DNA from: Gracilaria gracilis
Taxonomy: Eukaryota > Rhodophyta > Florideophyceae > Gracilariales > Gracilariaceae
Reading direction: 5' to 3'
Assembly (NCBI GenBank): GCA_030374805.1
Contig: JARGSG010000196.1
Location: 310,001 to 374,000, forward strand
DNA length: 64,000 nucleotides
Shown here: in pieces, positions 21,363 to 31,981 of the stretch
How the letters are laid out: every line of letters starts with the position of its first letter
Numbering within the stretch: position 1 is the first letter of the stretch
Position numbers and translations under genes: made by a program
Notes under the pieces: model-generated
What the model saw: the letters and a program-made list of their open reading frames with translations, nothing else
The model's database searches: none
What the model was told of the DNA's origin: nothing

Positions 21363-23114
21363 GTGCATGTGAAGAATTACTCCGTCTCGGAGAAGGAATG
21401 TCTTGCAGTAGTGTGGGCATTATGCACACTACGCCCCTACCTCATGGGTGCTCATTTCACCGTTTACACAGATCAATCATCGTTGAGATGGCTACTCTGC
21501 ATATCGGAGCCTTCAGGCCGCTTAATGCGTTGGAGACTGCGTCTTGCAGAGTTCGACTTCGGCGTCGCCTACAAGAAGGGCGCCAACAATACACAAACCG
21601 ACGCCCTTTCGCGCCTACCAACCACAGGGGAAGTGTTAGCCGTCGATGACGAGGAAATACCGTGCTTCGCAGTTGACGACTACACCGCAGGTGACCTGAA
21701 TGATATCGAAGAGGAATGGCCAGACGAACTGGATTCTGACCAGGAACTGGATGACCTACTCGCTGTCAGCGAAAGTGCGAACCCCCTACCAGGGAACTTC
21801 GTACCCGTCACAACGGAGGAGATGGTTAGGGAACAATTCAGCGATCCCTACTGCACGAAGATTCGGGCGCAACTCAATGGAGGAGCTGATCTCTCCTTTC
21901 GGGTGAATGATATTGGATATCTCGTTCGCACGGTAACTGGAAACCCACAAATAGTGAGACCACACGCCCTACAATCCCGGGTGTTACACTTATCACACTA
22001 TGCCAACCTTAGTGGACACGTCGGGGGACGGAAACTGTACCTTACATTGCGAAGGAAATTCTACTGGCCAGCAATGGCTGTGGATTGCTACGCAACTATG
22101 CGGTTCTGCCTCGAGTGCGCTCGGAATCGCGTCAAGCTTCGCCGCCATGCAACGAAGTTGAAGCTCTTCCCCGCAAGGGCGCCCCTGGAATTCGTAGCTA
22201 TCGATATTTTGGGACCCTTCCTCGCTACTAAGCGGCGTAACAAATTTCTACTCGTGATCACGGATCGTCTCTCGAAGCTCGTTCGTACCGTACCCTTACG
22301 GAGAATCACGTCACTGACGGTTGCGCAAGCATTCGTCACCCATTTGGCATTCGTCTACGATCCACCGGTGAATCTACTCTCCGACAACGGGAAACAGTTT
22401 GCCTCCTGGTTTTTCGGGGATGTATGCAGAATTCTGGATGTCAAGAATCTCTTCACGACAACCTACCACCCCCAGTGTAATGGGCAGGCTGAACGGTTTA
22501 ACCGGATGCTGTTAGCAGCAATCCGTTCATACGTAGCCGATCACCCCACCACGTGGGACCTGTTCACTGATGCGCTGACATTCGCATACAACACTCAGGT
22601 ACACCGTACTACGGGATTGACTCCATTTGAATTGGTTCTGTCTCGCACCCCACCGCCCGTGGCGCTCGAAGCACAGCCAACGCTGGATCAATTTCCTTCG
22701 ACGAAGGGATACAGGGAAACCTGGAAGACATGGCTTACCAAGCTGGTACCTGCAGCACAACTGTCAATGACCCGGTCACAAGCCGCATATAAGCGTGGTT
22801 TCGATCAGCGAGCCCCTCGAAGACCACCCGCCTTTAAAGAAGGGGACTATGTGTTCACCCGTAAGGAGTATCGGAACCCAGGCAAGGAGAAACGCCACAA
22901 GCTCTCACCCGTCGCCGACGGTCCCTTCAAGACAATTGCAGTGGAATCCGACAGTGTCGTAGTGAAGATGGGTAAGCAACACGAACGCATTTCCCGCGAT
23001 CGCGTGGTTTTTGCACCCCCGCCTGCGGAAAATGACCCATCAAGTGAACGTTCTACCGCAGAAGCGGAAAAAAACTACGGACACACCGGACCCACCCCCG
23101 ATCGACCGCCCTAG
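21363..23114 (+). CDS. Gypsy-1 pol, RNase H-integrase part
   Basis: A 583-codon frame. It contains the RNase H end (YSVSEKECLAVVWAL, FTVYTDQSSLRWL), the integrase HHCC module (LSGHVGGRK ... CLECAR) and the core with FVAIDILGPF, LLSDNGKQFAS and NGQAERFNRML. A GPY-like C-terminal domain follows. Fossil. Confidence 0.85.
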   Translation: MHVKNYSVSEKECLAVVWALCTLRPYLMGAHFTVYTDQSSLRWLLCISEPSGRLMRWRLRLAEFDFGVAYKKGANNTQTDALSRLPTTGEVLAVDDEEIPCFAVDDYTAGDLNDIEEEWPDELDSDQELDDLLAVSESANPLPGNFVPVTTEEMVREQFSDPYCTKIRAQLNGGADLSFRVNDIGYLVRTVTGNPQIVRPHALQSRVLHLSHYANLSGHVGGRKLYLTLRRKFYWPAMAVDCYATMRFCLECARNRVKLRRHATKLKLFPARAPLEFVAIDILGPFLATKRRNKFLLVITDRLSKLVRTVPLRRITSLTVAQAFVTHLAFVYDPPVNLLSDNGKQFASWFFGDVCRILDVKNLFTTTYHPQCNGQAERFNRMLLAAIRSYVADHPTTWDLFTDALTFAYNTQVHRTTGLTPFELVLSRTPPPVALEAQPTLDQFPSTKGYRETWKTWLTKLVPAAQLSMTRSQAAYKRGFDQRAPRRPPAFKEGDYVFTRKEYRNPGKEKRHKLSPVADGPFKTIAVESDSVVVKMGKQHERISRDRVVFAPPPAENDPSSERSTAEAEKNYGHTGPTPDRPP

Positions 23115-24246
23115 GGAGGTACCACACCCAAGTAGGAGACTCTCGGATTTGCCGATGTTACCGGACTCTACGCGCCCTGGTGCTTCGCTGTCTGAAGCCC
23201 CGCCGCCTGGCGTGATTATTCGCCGCCTTGGCGCGTTGACACCCACTCCCCAAGTCGCTCCATCTAAGGAGGGAGAGGGACTCGTTATTCTTCATGCTTC
23301 CGCGCTGTCGCGTGAGGAACACCGGGTGGAACGGAAGAGAGACACCGCTAATGCGCAATCAAAGCCCTCTCGGGAGCCCTGCGTCTCGTCAAATTCGCCG
23401 CGCATCAACGCAGAAGCGGAATCGTCACCAGACACTACCGCCGTGCGGGACAGGACCGAGGAGACTCAGTCGTTACCGGCGAAGCCGTTGCCTACGCCGC
23501 ATAGCGCGCCTGAAGTGACTACGTCGCATAACGGAGTGGAAACACCGCCTAAGGCGCCGTTCAGCTCGCACGTCCAAGACGGGGAAGAGTCGTCGGAGAC
23601 TAAGTCGCCCAACACGCCTGAGGCGGGCCACACCGTAAACACGTCGCTAAATGGCCAGCAGGGAGGTGGCGACCGTAGCACACGGACTACACCTGTAAGG
23701 GAGATCAGCTCAGCGAGCGAACCACTTCGACAAACCGAGCTGACACCTCCCGTGCATACGGAGGCGGAACACGCCACGGCGCAGACCAATGACGGCCCCC
23801 CGTTGACAACGTCACGTGCCACCACGGCGAGGTCTGTTCAATCAGGGTTACCGTTGACGCCAGCGCGTTCGACGCCACGCACAACTCCGCCGAAACGGTC
23901 GCTACCACGCAAACTAGCGGTACGCTCACTTGAGACTCCCGCGGGAGAAGGTACTCTACCAAACCAAGGCATCGGGAACACCGACATCTCGAGACGCGTG
24001 ACAATCGACCCAAGTGGGGGACCACACCGCGAAGGAGCAGGGCCACCAACCTTGTTGGACACAACACGGTCTAGCCGGAACAACGACGCAGTGCCACACA
24101 CGGCGAAGCCACCGGAGAGCTCTCCGAAGCAGGATGTCGTAATCACACGGCAAGGCCGGGAAGTCTTCCGACAGGAGTTCGTAGTCGACCACATAGTGGA
24201 ACACTCATACCACCCGTTGGGGTACATACAGTATCTCGTACGTTAG
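23011..24246 (+). CDS. Gypsy-1 Pro/Ser/Thr-rich tail with chromodomain-like end
   Basis: A 411-codon frame overlapping the end of the integrase frame. Almost all of it is low-complexity Pro/Ser/Thr/Arg sequence. The last about 30 residues (EFVVDHIVEHSYHPLGYIQY) resemble the start of a chromodomain, the module that many Gypsy integrases carry at their C-terminus. If so, an unusually long linker of about 350 residues separates integrase and chromodomain. Whether the frame is expressed is unknown. Confidence 0.55.
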   Translation: MHPRLRKMTHQVNVLPQKRKKTTDTPDPPPIDRPREVPHPSRRLSDLPMLPDSTRPGASLSEAPPPGVIIRRLGALTPTPQVAPSKEGEGLVILHASALSREEHRVERKRDTANAQSKPSREPCVSSNSPRINAEAESSPDTTAVRDRTEETQSLPAKPLPTPHSAPEVTTSHNGVETPPKAPFSSHVQDGEESSETKSPNTPEAGHTVNTSLNGQQGGGDRSTRTTPVREISSASEPLRQTELTPPVHTEAEHATAQTNDGPPLTTSRATTARSVQSGLPLTPARSTPRTTPPKRSLPRKLAVRSLETPAGEGTLPNQGIGNTDISRRVTIDPSGGPHREGAGPPTLLDTTRSSRNNDAVPHTAKPPESSPKQDVVITRQGREVFRQEFVVDHIVEHSYHPLGYIQYLVR

Positions 24247-24549
24247 TACGGCTACGGACCCGAGGCTGACTCGGATGAGCCAATTGAGCATCTCCCACGA
24301 TCGAAAGTGGTGCAGTACCATCGGCGTACTCTCACGGGTCTCCCGGCGACAATTGTCAACGCCCAAGTGGGATAACACGCCCCGAAGGGGAAGAAGCTAG
24401 CTCACCAAGAAGGAAGTTGAGAAGTGGGAGAAGACGAAGCTGGCACTTGGAAAAGGAAAAATATTCGTCATAGACGGAAGTAGGTTTAATGGACATCAAG
24501 GCTATATCCTACAACAACACCGCATAGCGGGATTCAGGGGGAAGATGGA

Positions 24550-25500
24550 CTAAGCCCCCGACCCTTGGTTGGAAGGGCCCGGAGCGCCGTTACCAGTACC
24601 CCCATTGCTGGGATTAGATCCGCCAGTAAGGCGTGCAGCCAACGCATCCCGCATTGCGGCGACGTCCCCGCTCGCGACAGTTGCGGAAAGCCCAACTCCT
24701 TGGAGGAACTGAGCAATCACAGCGGCCTCACCGCTTCCACCCCCAGAGAAGAAGACGGCAGGCACCTCGATCACATCTGGTTCGTCCGGAAGGGAAGCCA
24801 CCACAGCACCTACTGACGAAGGTTCGGGCGCGGGTGGATTCATCGGCTCAGCCGTCGCCATTCCCGGCGCTGCCGTGTCATTGGGGGTCGGCTCAGCCGC
24901 GTTGGCGGAAGGAACCTCTTCGACTACGTCGTCATCACACCCCGTCTTGGGTTCGTCGTCCATCATTTGGTCGTCGTCACAGCCGTAGGCGTGGTAAGAA
25001 TCGTCAGCGTCGACGAAGGCAATGGAATGCCCGTAAGGGATATACCTCGGAGCCATCCGGAGAGCTGCCGCTTCAGCTGCGGTGATCTCTTGCACCTCCC
25101 AGGGATTGAAAAAGATGAAGTCTCTCGCCAATGGCGTGCGTCGTCCCGGAGACCGGTCGAAACCGCCGTTTTCGTGACCGCGGCCGCTCTGAGCGAAGGG
25201 CACGCTGGCCCAATCAACTCGGTCGACTACGTCGAGGAGCCCACGAACTTCTTCGGCATTGTTTTCACCTCTCAGAGGGACTCGCAACGAGAGTTCTCGG
25301 ATGCACGCACGAAGGCAAGGCGGGACATACCACAGTCGATATTGGTCATATACTTCCCATAGGAGATAAGCCGTGGCGCGGATGGCCCACTCGGTGAGCA
25401 CCACGGACCACAGTCCGGAATACGGATCCTCGATGAGGCAGGAGCCCAGAGAGGAGAGGACCGGGGGCAACTCCACGTAGCACCCGCGACACACCTCCAC
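24550..25500 (-). CDS. Antisense frame A inside Gypsy-1 (unknown protein)
   Basis: A 316-codon frame on the strand opposite to gag-pol. The N-terminal half has a globular composition rich in W, Y and hydrophobics. The C-terminal half is acidic (GCDDDQMMDDE), then Ala/Pro-rich, ending Gly/Ser-rich. No family recognised. Together with frame B it fills the space between pol and the 3' LTR. Confidence 0.5.
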   Translation of the reverse strand: MEVCRGCYVELPPVLSSLGSCLIEDPYSGLWSVVLTEWAIRATAYLLWEVYDQYRLWYVPPCLRACIRELSLRVPLRGENNAEEVRGLLDVVDRVDWASVPFAQSGRGHENGGFDRSPGRRTPLARDFIFFNPWEVQEITAAEAAALRMAPRYIPYGHSIAFVDADDSYHAYGCDDDQMMDDEPKTGCDDDVVEEVPSANAAEPTPNDTAAPGMATAEPMNPPAPEPSSVGAVVASLPDEPDVIEVPAVFFSGGGSGEAAVIAQFLQGVGLSATVASGDVAAMRDALAARLTGGSNPSNGGTGNGAPGPSNQGSGA

Positions 25501-25641
25501 CGAGGACCACCAAGTGGGAATTGGAACGTAACGGCCCAGCCGGTGATTGTGCCGGATTCGATTGATCTCCGTGTTTTGATACGGGACGAGAAACCCGAAA
25601 CGGGAACGCGCACGACGCTCATCGCGGATGAAGTTCTGTAA

Positions 25642-26508
25642 TCACCGCGAACGGGACTCCCGGCGAAGATACCTGAACTCCGCCCGGATGATTGGATGAA
25701 TCCAACACACCGCCTCCTGGCGTACATTAGGACGTCCTCTCCAGGAGTAAGTCTCAACCACCGCTAAGCGGGCGCAATAAGAAATCTCGCCTTGTGTACG
25801 GTACAACCGGAGATCGAAGCTGATGGAATCAGGAATTGGGAACTCGAAGTTCGCCCGGCTCTGCCGCGCATAGCCCAAGCGAACCAATGCCGCCTGAGCG
25901 GAAGCCAGCGACTCGCCGGAACGCCGCAAGATTGCGTGAGGAGGGACGGCAACCCGTCGACGCCAATCCCACGAAGTGGTGACTAACGCCGGAAGATCCC
26001 CGGGAAGGCGATCAGTACCGTCCGCATAGGACACGATAAGCTCCTCGTTGAAAACGGCTGTAGGATGAAACCACGGAGCAGTCCGGAAGATGGGCGCATG
26101 AACGCGAGGGTTCAGCCCGACTAGCTCGTCGTAGGAAGGCCACGGCACGTCATGCATGACGTGACCATGGGGCTGCTGCCCCGGAGGGAGAATGTGCCCG
26201 CCACTGGCGTTGAGACCCTGGGACGCCCCAGAAGCATTGCCGCTTTGCGGAAGAGGCACGGAACGAAATCCGGAGAAGTATCCCGAGTTCGGAGGTTGAC
26301 CGCTCATCGCGCGAGGCGGTCGAGGAACGGGAAGGTTGGTAGTAACACCGCGAGAGCGAGTTGATGACTGTTGTGAACAGGATTGATTGTCGCTGGAGCG
26401 AGGTTTGCACTGTCGAGTGGTAGTGATTTGATCTTCGCGAGGCGAGATGGAATCCGAAGACTTCGGGGATGCGCTTTTATGCCAACGGTTGGTAGTTCGA
26501 CCCGCCAT
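25642..26508 (-). CDS. Antisense frame B inside Gypsy-1 (unknown protein)
   Basis: An open frame beginning at the ATG at 26508, close to the 3' LTR (an earlier in-frame start lies at 26556, within the LTR). The first about 100 residues are Ser/Thr/Arg/Pro-rich; the remainder is globular with patterns such as DSISFDLRLYRTQGE. No family recognised. Position and orientation recall the antisense ORFs reported in some plant Tat-type Gypsy elements; no sequence homology to them is claimed. Confidence 0.5.
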   Translation of the reverse strand: MAGRTTNRWHKSASPKSSDSISPREDQITTTRQCKPRSSDNQSCSQQSSTRSRGVTTNLPVPRPPRAMSGQPPNSGYFSGFRSVPLPQSGNASGASQGLNASGGHILPPGQQPHGHVMHDVPWPSYDELVGLNPRVHAPIFRTAPWFHPTAVFNEELIVSYADGTDRLPGDLPALVTTSWDWRRRVAVPPHAILRRSGESLASAQAALVRLGYARQSRANFEFPIPDSISFDLRLYRTQGEISYCARLAVVETYSWRGRPNVRQEAVCWIHPIIRAEFRYLRRESRSR

Positions 26509-26543
26509 CGCGACGGCGTGGCTCACTCTTAAGGAGGGGGATA

Positions 26544-27394
26544 TGAAGGACAACACTCCTTGGAGGCGATTTGAGGTACTTAGTTTATTTCCGCATCATG
26601 CGTTAGTAGATATATATGAGCCACACCGCTATTAGCGTGTCGCCTCGCTGAGGTAATTTCCACACATGGACACGTGGATTGCACGGCTCGAGGCGCCGCT
26701 TAGCGGGGGTGACTAGCACACGTGTAGCACGGATATGCCAGAGGCAGTGCACCCAGCATTGCTGTATTTACTTAGATATTTTATAGATTATTTTGCCCGG
26801 CGCACCCACTGTCAGTGGTGTGCCGAGCTCAGTACTTAGAGGGTTGAGCACCGCTTCCCCAAGTAAACTGCCCCTTGCCAAGCAAGGGCTTCTGGCTCTA
26901 ACTATCACGCCTTTGCAGATTTTTCACCTCCAAGTGGAGTGACGACTGCGTTGTCCCCGTATACTTACCACCCTTGTGGCGCTCAGAGTATAACCACTAT
27001 TTGTGTATCTCGTTCCGACCTATTGTCGTATACTCGCCCCTGTATTGGATTTGCTTTATTCTCTCTTTCTTTTCCCCACTCTGGTGGTTTGCCTTCTCTT
27101 CTTTTTGGATTTGCCTTTTTGCCCTGTTCTCAGTGGCCCGTTTCCGACACCTTGTCGTTGCCGTGCTACTCTCTTTCGAATACTCATCTCGTGACCGTGT
27201 GAACACGTGGATCTCTACCGACTACTAATCAGCCTAACGCTCCGACGCTTTTCGTGGTAGTTTGACCTCGGATTTACACACGGCTTAGCTGTGTCATTCC
27301 CGGAGTGCTTCGTTCGCTGTGCTGCCCCGTCGAGGGGAAAATGCCGAACGTCCTCGTGAGCCTGCGCTTTTCCTGCCAAAGGCGTTGCTCCACA
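26544..27394 (+). repeat. Gypsy-1 3' LTR
   Basis: 851 bp, same ends as the 5' LTR. Followed directly by the aaaag target duplication and then by the resumed Tc1-like sequence. Confidence 0.9.
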
Positions 27395-28135
27395 AAAAGT
27401 GAAATTCACCAATATGCTTTCGCCGAATCCAGCAGACTTTAAACAAAGTTTCGAACTTAAAGTCAAAGTGAATAACCACGTCGATTTATTACCCAAAAAC
27501 ATAAAAATGTTTGCTTTTCTTGGACCAAAGAGAAACCTAGATTTGACGCTGTATAGTGGAAGAAAGTTATCTTTTCGGACCAAAAAAACTTAATTTTGAT
27601 GGTCCGGATGGAATGGTGACGTTCTGCCACGATGTTACGAAGACACCAAAAGCTTGTCTAAGAGGATAAAAGGGAGAAAATCAGTAATGGTTGAGGTTTA
27701 TATATTCTACTACGGTTCTGGTAATTTGGCTGGTTTTGATGGTTTAATTGCTTCTGCTTTCTATATAAAAGTTTTAAAAAAAGACGTTCTACGGTTTGCT
27801 GCTCAAAATTTGGGTAAGAACTAGTTTTTTATGCAAAATAAGGCGAGTTGCCATTGTGCGAAAGCTACACAAAGGTTATTATCAGATCACAATATAACTG
27901 TGTTAGACTGGCCAAAAAAGAGCCCGGATCTAAATATTATTGAAAAAGTTTAGGCCTGGCTAACTTGGCATGTTTATGAGGGTCACAGACAGTTTTACAG
28001 TGTGAAAGAGCTTGCTGACACTGTGAAAACCGTGTGAAGCAAGTTGTCGTTGGAAATGATGTAAAACTTATACCATTCGATTACTGATGGTTTGGTTTCT
28101 GTAATTGAAAAGAAAAAGGCTATGACGGGCTACTA
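27395..28135 (+). mobile_element. Tc1/mariner-like transposase, C-terminal piece
   Basis: Continuation of the element interrupted at 15980. The catalytic region is readable in pieces: a LDLTLYSG... FSDEKK-like entry, then HNITVLDWPKKSPDLNIIEKV at about 27889-27950, the family's terminal aspartate block. A TAG follows at 27951-27953 and frame changes occur earlier, so the gene is dead apart from the Gypsy insertion. Terminal repeats were not found. Confidence 0.7.
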
Positions 28136-28260
28136 GTTTCTTTTAACAGTTGAAATACTGCAATTGATGCTAAAAAATTTTGTTGATGTAAGAAACTTTC
28201 GTTTAATGTTACGCGTATATTTGGCCTGGCTGCCAAGCTTTTTGTCTAACTATATCTCTG

Positions 28261-28564
28261 AGGGCATCCCCACTCGTGTGACTAAATCCCAAATCTTATT
28301 TCTACCGGTCTTGTAGGGGCTCAACAGGGGCGCGCGTTTAGTCAGCCGAGCCCAAACACAGTAGATCTGGCCCAAAAGTGCCTCGTTTTAGTCCGGAATC
28401 CCTAAAAAAACAATCAAAACGACGTTTTGGGCTGGCGTTTCAGATGGGTGCTGCCACACATGCCACGTGCTCGCCAGATTTGCAACGTGGAAGCAGTTCT
28501 GCCCCTGAAGTACACCGGCTACTGTTTTAGGATAGGATTTGGTCTCAACCGGTGGGGATGCCCT
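28261..28564. mobile_element. 304-bp MITE with 13-bp terminal inverted repeats
   Basis: AGGGCATCCCCAC at 28261-28273 is an exact reverse complement of 28552-28564. Similarity continues imperfectly inward for about 30 bases (GAC and AAATCC blocks on both arms). There is no coding capacity. No convincing target duplication flanks it, so the superfamily is undecided. It lies between the dead Tc1-like end and the sulfotransferase gene. Confidence 0.65.
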
Positions 28565-28696
28565 GAAGAAGGCTCCCGACGTCTACTTTATGGACGTAGC
28601 GGTTGGCCGACGGAATTCCATGGGAAGGGGTTGAAAACTGTGGTCGTCGTTTTGATATTACAAAACTTCGACCACTGTATAGGGCTCCCCTTGGTA

Positions 28697-29511
28697 CTAC
28701 ACATGCAACTTGTGCGCCTCTAGATCGTAGTAAAGCGGCCTATTGGCGTCTACGATCTTCGCTTGCTCCTCCGTCAAGGGCGGGTACGGCTTCGGCTCGA
28801 CAGGCATGAAGCCCGTCGATTGCGACGTTGTCACGAACCACTCGGACCATGGCTGCCAATCGTCCGGCATTCCCTTTTCCCACTGCAGCGCATCCAAGCG
28901 CGTTTCTATGCCCATGCGTTCACACCATGCGCCGACAACCGTCTCCGGCCTGTCTCTGAGATCATGAGCCTCCATCACCACTACGTCCTCCCCCGCGTCG
29001 CGCATGATGTTGAAGATATCGTGCAACGATTTGTAACTTACCATAAATTCATTGAAGTGCTCTGGCCACACCCTTTGAAACGACGGCACAACCCAAGCGG
29101 GATGACGAATCAACAGTGAGCCTTTGAACGAAAGTACCGCTTCCTTGTCCTTCAGCAGTGGTCCCATCTGATACGGTAGTTCCTTAACAAACACCGGTTG
29201 TTTCTTGTTTTCCTTCATGATTTCATCAAAGGCAGCTGAGAATGTGGCATCAGGGCGTTTCTCACCGTACGGACTGAACACGCGTTCTGGACCTAGATAA
29301 AATGGATCTGAAAGGAAACAAAACATGAGCAACAAAGTTAGATATTATTCTTGCTCCATCGCTTCTGAAGCATAGTGAAAGACGTACAGCTGAAAGGCTC
29401 TGTGAAAACTTTGTGATCACCCCTCTGCCGCATCATCTTGTCAAATGCTGTGGACGTAGAACGCGGCGAGGCCCATAGGCCAAGTGGACGTCTTTCATTC
29501 TTGCTGTGCAT
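28697..29511 (-). CDS. Sulfotransferase (PAPS-dependent), one intron
   Basis: Exon 1 runs from the ATG at 29511 to 29388 and exon 2 from 29307 to the TAG at 28697-28699. An 80-bp intron has ends GTACGT and TTTCAG. The joined product is 244 residues. The N-terminal LGLWASPRSTSTAFDKMM is the 5'-phosphosulfate-binding loop of the family. Splicing yields EPFSYPFYLGPER, matching the following family block. A second PAPS-binding region (VPSFQRVWPEHF, then VSYKSLHDIF) lies mid-protein. Such enzymes transfer sulfate from PAPS; acceptor unknown. Red algae make sulfated galactans, but a small-molecule acceptor is equally possible. The frame is also open upstream to 29661, but the loop usually lies near the N-terminus, so 29511 is preferred. 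No signal peptide is obvious with this start. Confidence 0.8.
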
Positions 29512-29661
29512 TTGTGCTTCGGTTGTTGATATCTCTGCAGTGAACGAATGAAGCGTTAGCTGGACGAGAGAGCACGTCGGCGCAAGTTCAGAAGAGAACA
29601 ATTGAGCTTGCGCTGTTTCGTATTTCAGAGCACAATTGGCAGCAAAAATGATCAGATGCAC

Positions 29662-31572
29662 ACAGGCAGTCTAGGTCAAACTCCATAGACTCAAAATTCA
29701 AATAGATTCCACGGAACGTAGCGTTTGGAACGCTTAAACAAATCAGTCTGGCAAATGTCGAATCGGAGCTGTTGCTCAGAAAGGTAGCGTTTTATCCCTC
29801 TTTAGGGAAGCATCGGTGGTGCGCAGATAAAGCGTAATAATAGGGACAGCTGTCTAGCTGTAGAGGGCAAACGATAGCCGTAGCGGCTCAACTCCTTTGC
29901 CACAGGTACAGGCTTTTTTCTCTGCTACACGTATATTACTGATTATATCTGCACGTGCATCTGCGTGGGTCCCGTTCAGTACATTTACAGCGAAGCCATT
30001 GGTTCCCCGTGAAAACCACGTAAGGCCCACCATTTATCCCGGCGATGAACGTCACCTGTGTGAGGCAATGAAATCTTGAAGTCTTCAAGATTGTGTTGCA
30101 GCAATCAGTCTTGCCACTTGCGTCAGAGCGAGAAAAGCATCTGCATTCCACTGCAAATAGAACCTGAAGTAATGGATATTCTTTATAAATCCTACACTTC
30201 CATGGCTTCGTTCTCATTTGTCATTGTATTCAATTCCAAAAAGGCTCAATAACTCCCAACTCCTGCGGGGTCCGCAGTACGATCTGTATAGAAATGAGCG
30301 ATTGTGAGGGTCGATGTGACACCTTGCGCTTCAATCATCCCAAGAACTGTGTGGTCGTCATCGCAAGATTGCGAGTATGTAAGCGCCACCGAGGGAACAA
30401 ATCCTGAGTAAGGTTACCATGCGCTAACCTGAAGAATGAAACGTACCATTCTGTTCCTTTAGGTCACAGCAGTAGCTGTCAACCACCACCGACTCACTAG
30501 CAGCCTACGCGGAGTGAATTACCTGTTACCTACCGCTTGTTCAAACAACCAGAAATGAAGCTACTCGTTCTTTCAATCGTTCATCTTCTTAAAATTGTCA
30601 AATTTGAAAGACGTTCCTTCTCACTTCACCTAGTGGCCTTGTGATATAGAACATGTACGCACGCCAAGAAGCGACAGCAGGCATTCCTATGCACTGGGTG
30701 GCAGTGCTTACGGAACCGTCATGAGTGTAGTCAGATGGTGGTTGAATACGCACCCTTGGTATTCGACGGAAGCTATGACTCGTCACACTGTATGGATCGA
30801 ACAAGGCGTATAAGCACGCGGAGGAAATAGAAGTGGACGAATTCGGACGCGAGAGGATGATTAGATAAGCTAAAGTGGGATAAGGCATCGCCGTTCGAAG
30901 GCAGTGACCAGCAGAGGGGGTGAATAACACGGCGTGCGAGTACCTGGCGTTGGTGAATGAGGATTTGTATGACGAAGGGTTTCGGCTCGGAAAGGGGATG
31001 GATCTAGACCACGAACAGCTGCGGCACATGATATACCGAGGGTATATACCCTGTACTGTATCTTAGTGTGGGGCTGTGGCGCGAGCTGGATTTCGGATTA
31101 TGGGCAACAGGCCTAGTTCCAATTGCTGGACAAGATGAGTGCATTGGTGAAGGCGCATGGCGTGAAATTGCGCTCGTTCGCGGCGGTTTGCGTGCGCGCA
31201 ACGGATGGCGCCGAGTTTTGGCGGCGCTGCCATTCCACCCCCCTTTGGGGTCTAGACAGTGGAATAAATTACTGTGCGCGTGTGTCTAAAAGTCTGCCTC
31301 CTCTCAGTGTGAGGAGTCCTCAGTCCTCGTTCACCTCAGAAAAAATCTACCAAACACGTTGAGGTGTCACGCGAGTCGGGTCCGTGAGTGCCTAAACCTT
31401 TACTCGATGGACTGAGGGACTTTCTCGTAGAGGACCTTCGTAGCTAGGAATATCTACGCAGATAAGACTTCACGAAGAGAACCAAATGTGAACTTTAGCC
31501 ACCATTTCAATATCTATGTTAGGCGGTAGCGTTACTGTACTTTGCTATCCAACTTATCCACCAACACACAGT
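29662..31572. other. Mostly unrecognised; one possible gene fragment
   Basis: Several short frames but no clear gene. The most protein-like piece is on the plus strand at 30920-31066. It contains EYLALVNEDLYDEGF and GMDLDHEQLRHMIYRG and ends at TAG 31064-31066, with a stop close upstream. It looks like a remnant of an unidentified conserved gene. A longer minus-strand frame over it (30598-31029) has biased composition and is probably its shadow. Confidence 0.35.
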
Positions 31573-31577
31573 ATCCC

Positions 31578-31902
31578 TGGGGTGGCGTTGTCCATCGCGT
31601 AGACGGTAGCAAGGCGAGTGGGGTTGACGAGCGGGCCGGCTAGAGCAAACGGGAGCAAGGACCAGCAGAAAGAGGGAGAGACTGTTCTCTCCGTGCTGGC
31701 TCCCCCGGGACTCGCGCAGGCGCTGCGGAGTCCCGGTATTTTATTGTAGTGGTGTTAGGCGCGCCTCTAGCGCGGAGGCGCGCCCGAGCTCAAAGTGATA
31801 GGGCGCTCAGGGGGCTGGGCACATGAGCGCGGTAGTGATGGCTGACACAAAGAGGCCCGCCAACGGCGGCTGGGCCTTGAGCACCGTGTACAGCTGTCCA
31901 CA
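31578..31902 (-). repeat. Copia-1 3' LTR
   Basis: 325 bp; in element sense it starts TGTGGACAGC and ends CCACCCCA. Contains a GC-rich inverted repeat (gcgcgcctc ... gaggcgcgc). Confidence 0.92.
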
Positions 31903-31981
31903 CCCCCCCTGTTGCTCTGGATTAGATTCCAGAGCAAAAGATGCTAAAAAAAAAATTTTATCGCGCGCCGCATCCTCCAGC

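Larger units (their letters stand above)
15981..27394 (+). mobile_element. Gypsy-1: long, older Gypsy LTR element with antisense coding region
   Basis: It is bounded by LTRs of 853 and 851 bp and a 5-bp target duplication aaaag (15976-15980 and 27395-27399). Total length is 11.4 kb. A primer site starting TGG lies at about 16836, complementary to a tRNA 3' end. A purine tract (aaggagggggata) lies at 26531-26543. Order on the plus strand is gag, protease, RT, RNase H, integrase and a long Pro/Ser/Thr-rich tail. Two antisense frames then fill 24.5-26.5 kb. LTRs differ at about 35 positions, so it is the oldest of the four elements whose LTR pairs are visible. Coding is interrupted in several places; it looks inactive. 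Confidence 0.9.

Noticed and set aside
23040-24227. Minus-strand frames opposite the Gypsy-1 Pro/Ser/Thr-rich tail
   Set aside because: They mirror low-complexity sense sequence and have the composition expected of a shadow.
30598-31029. 143-codon minus-strand frame
   Set aside because: Ser/Tyr/Pro-biased sequence opposite a more protein-like plus-strand fragment; no family match.
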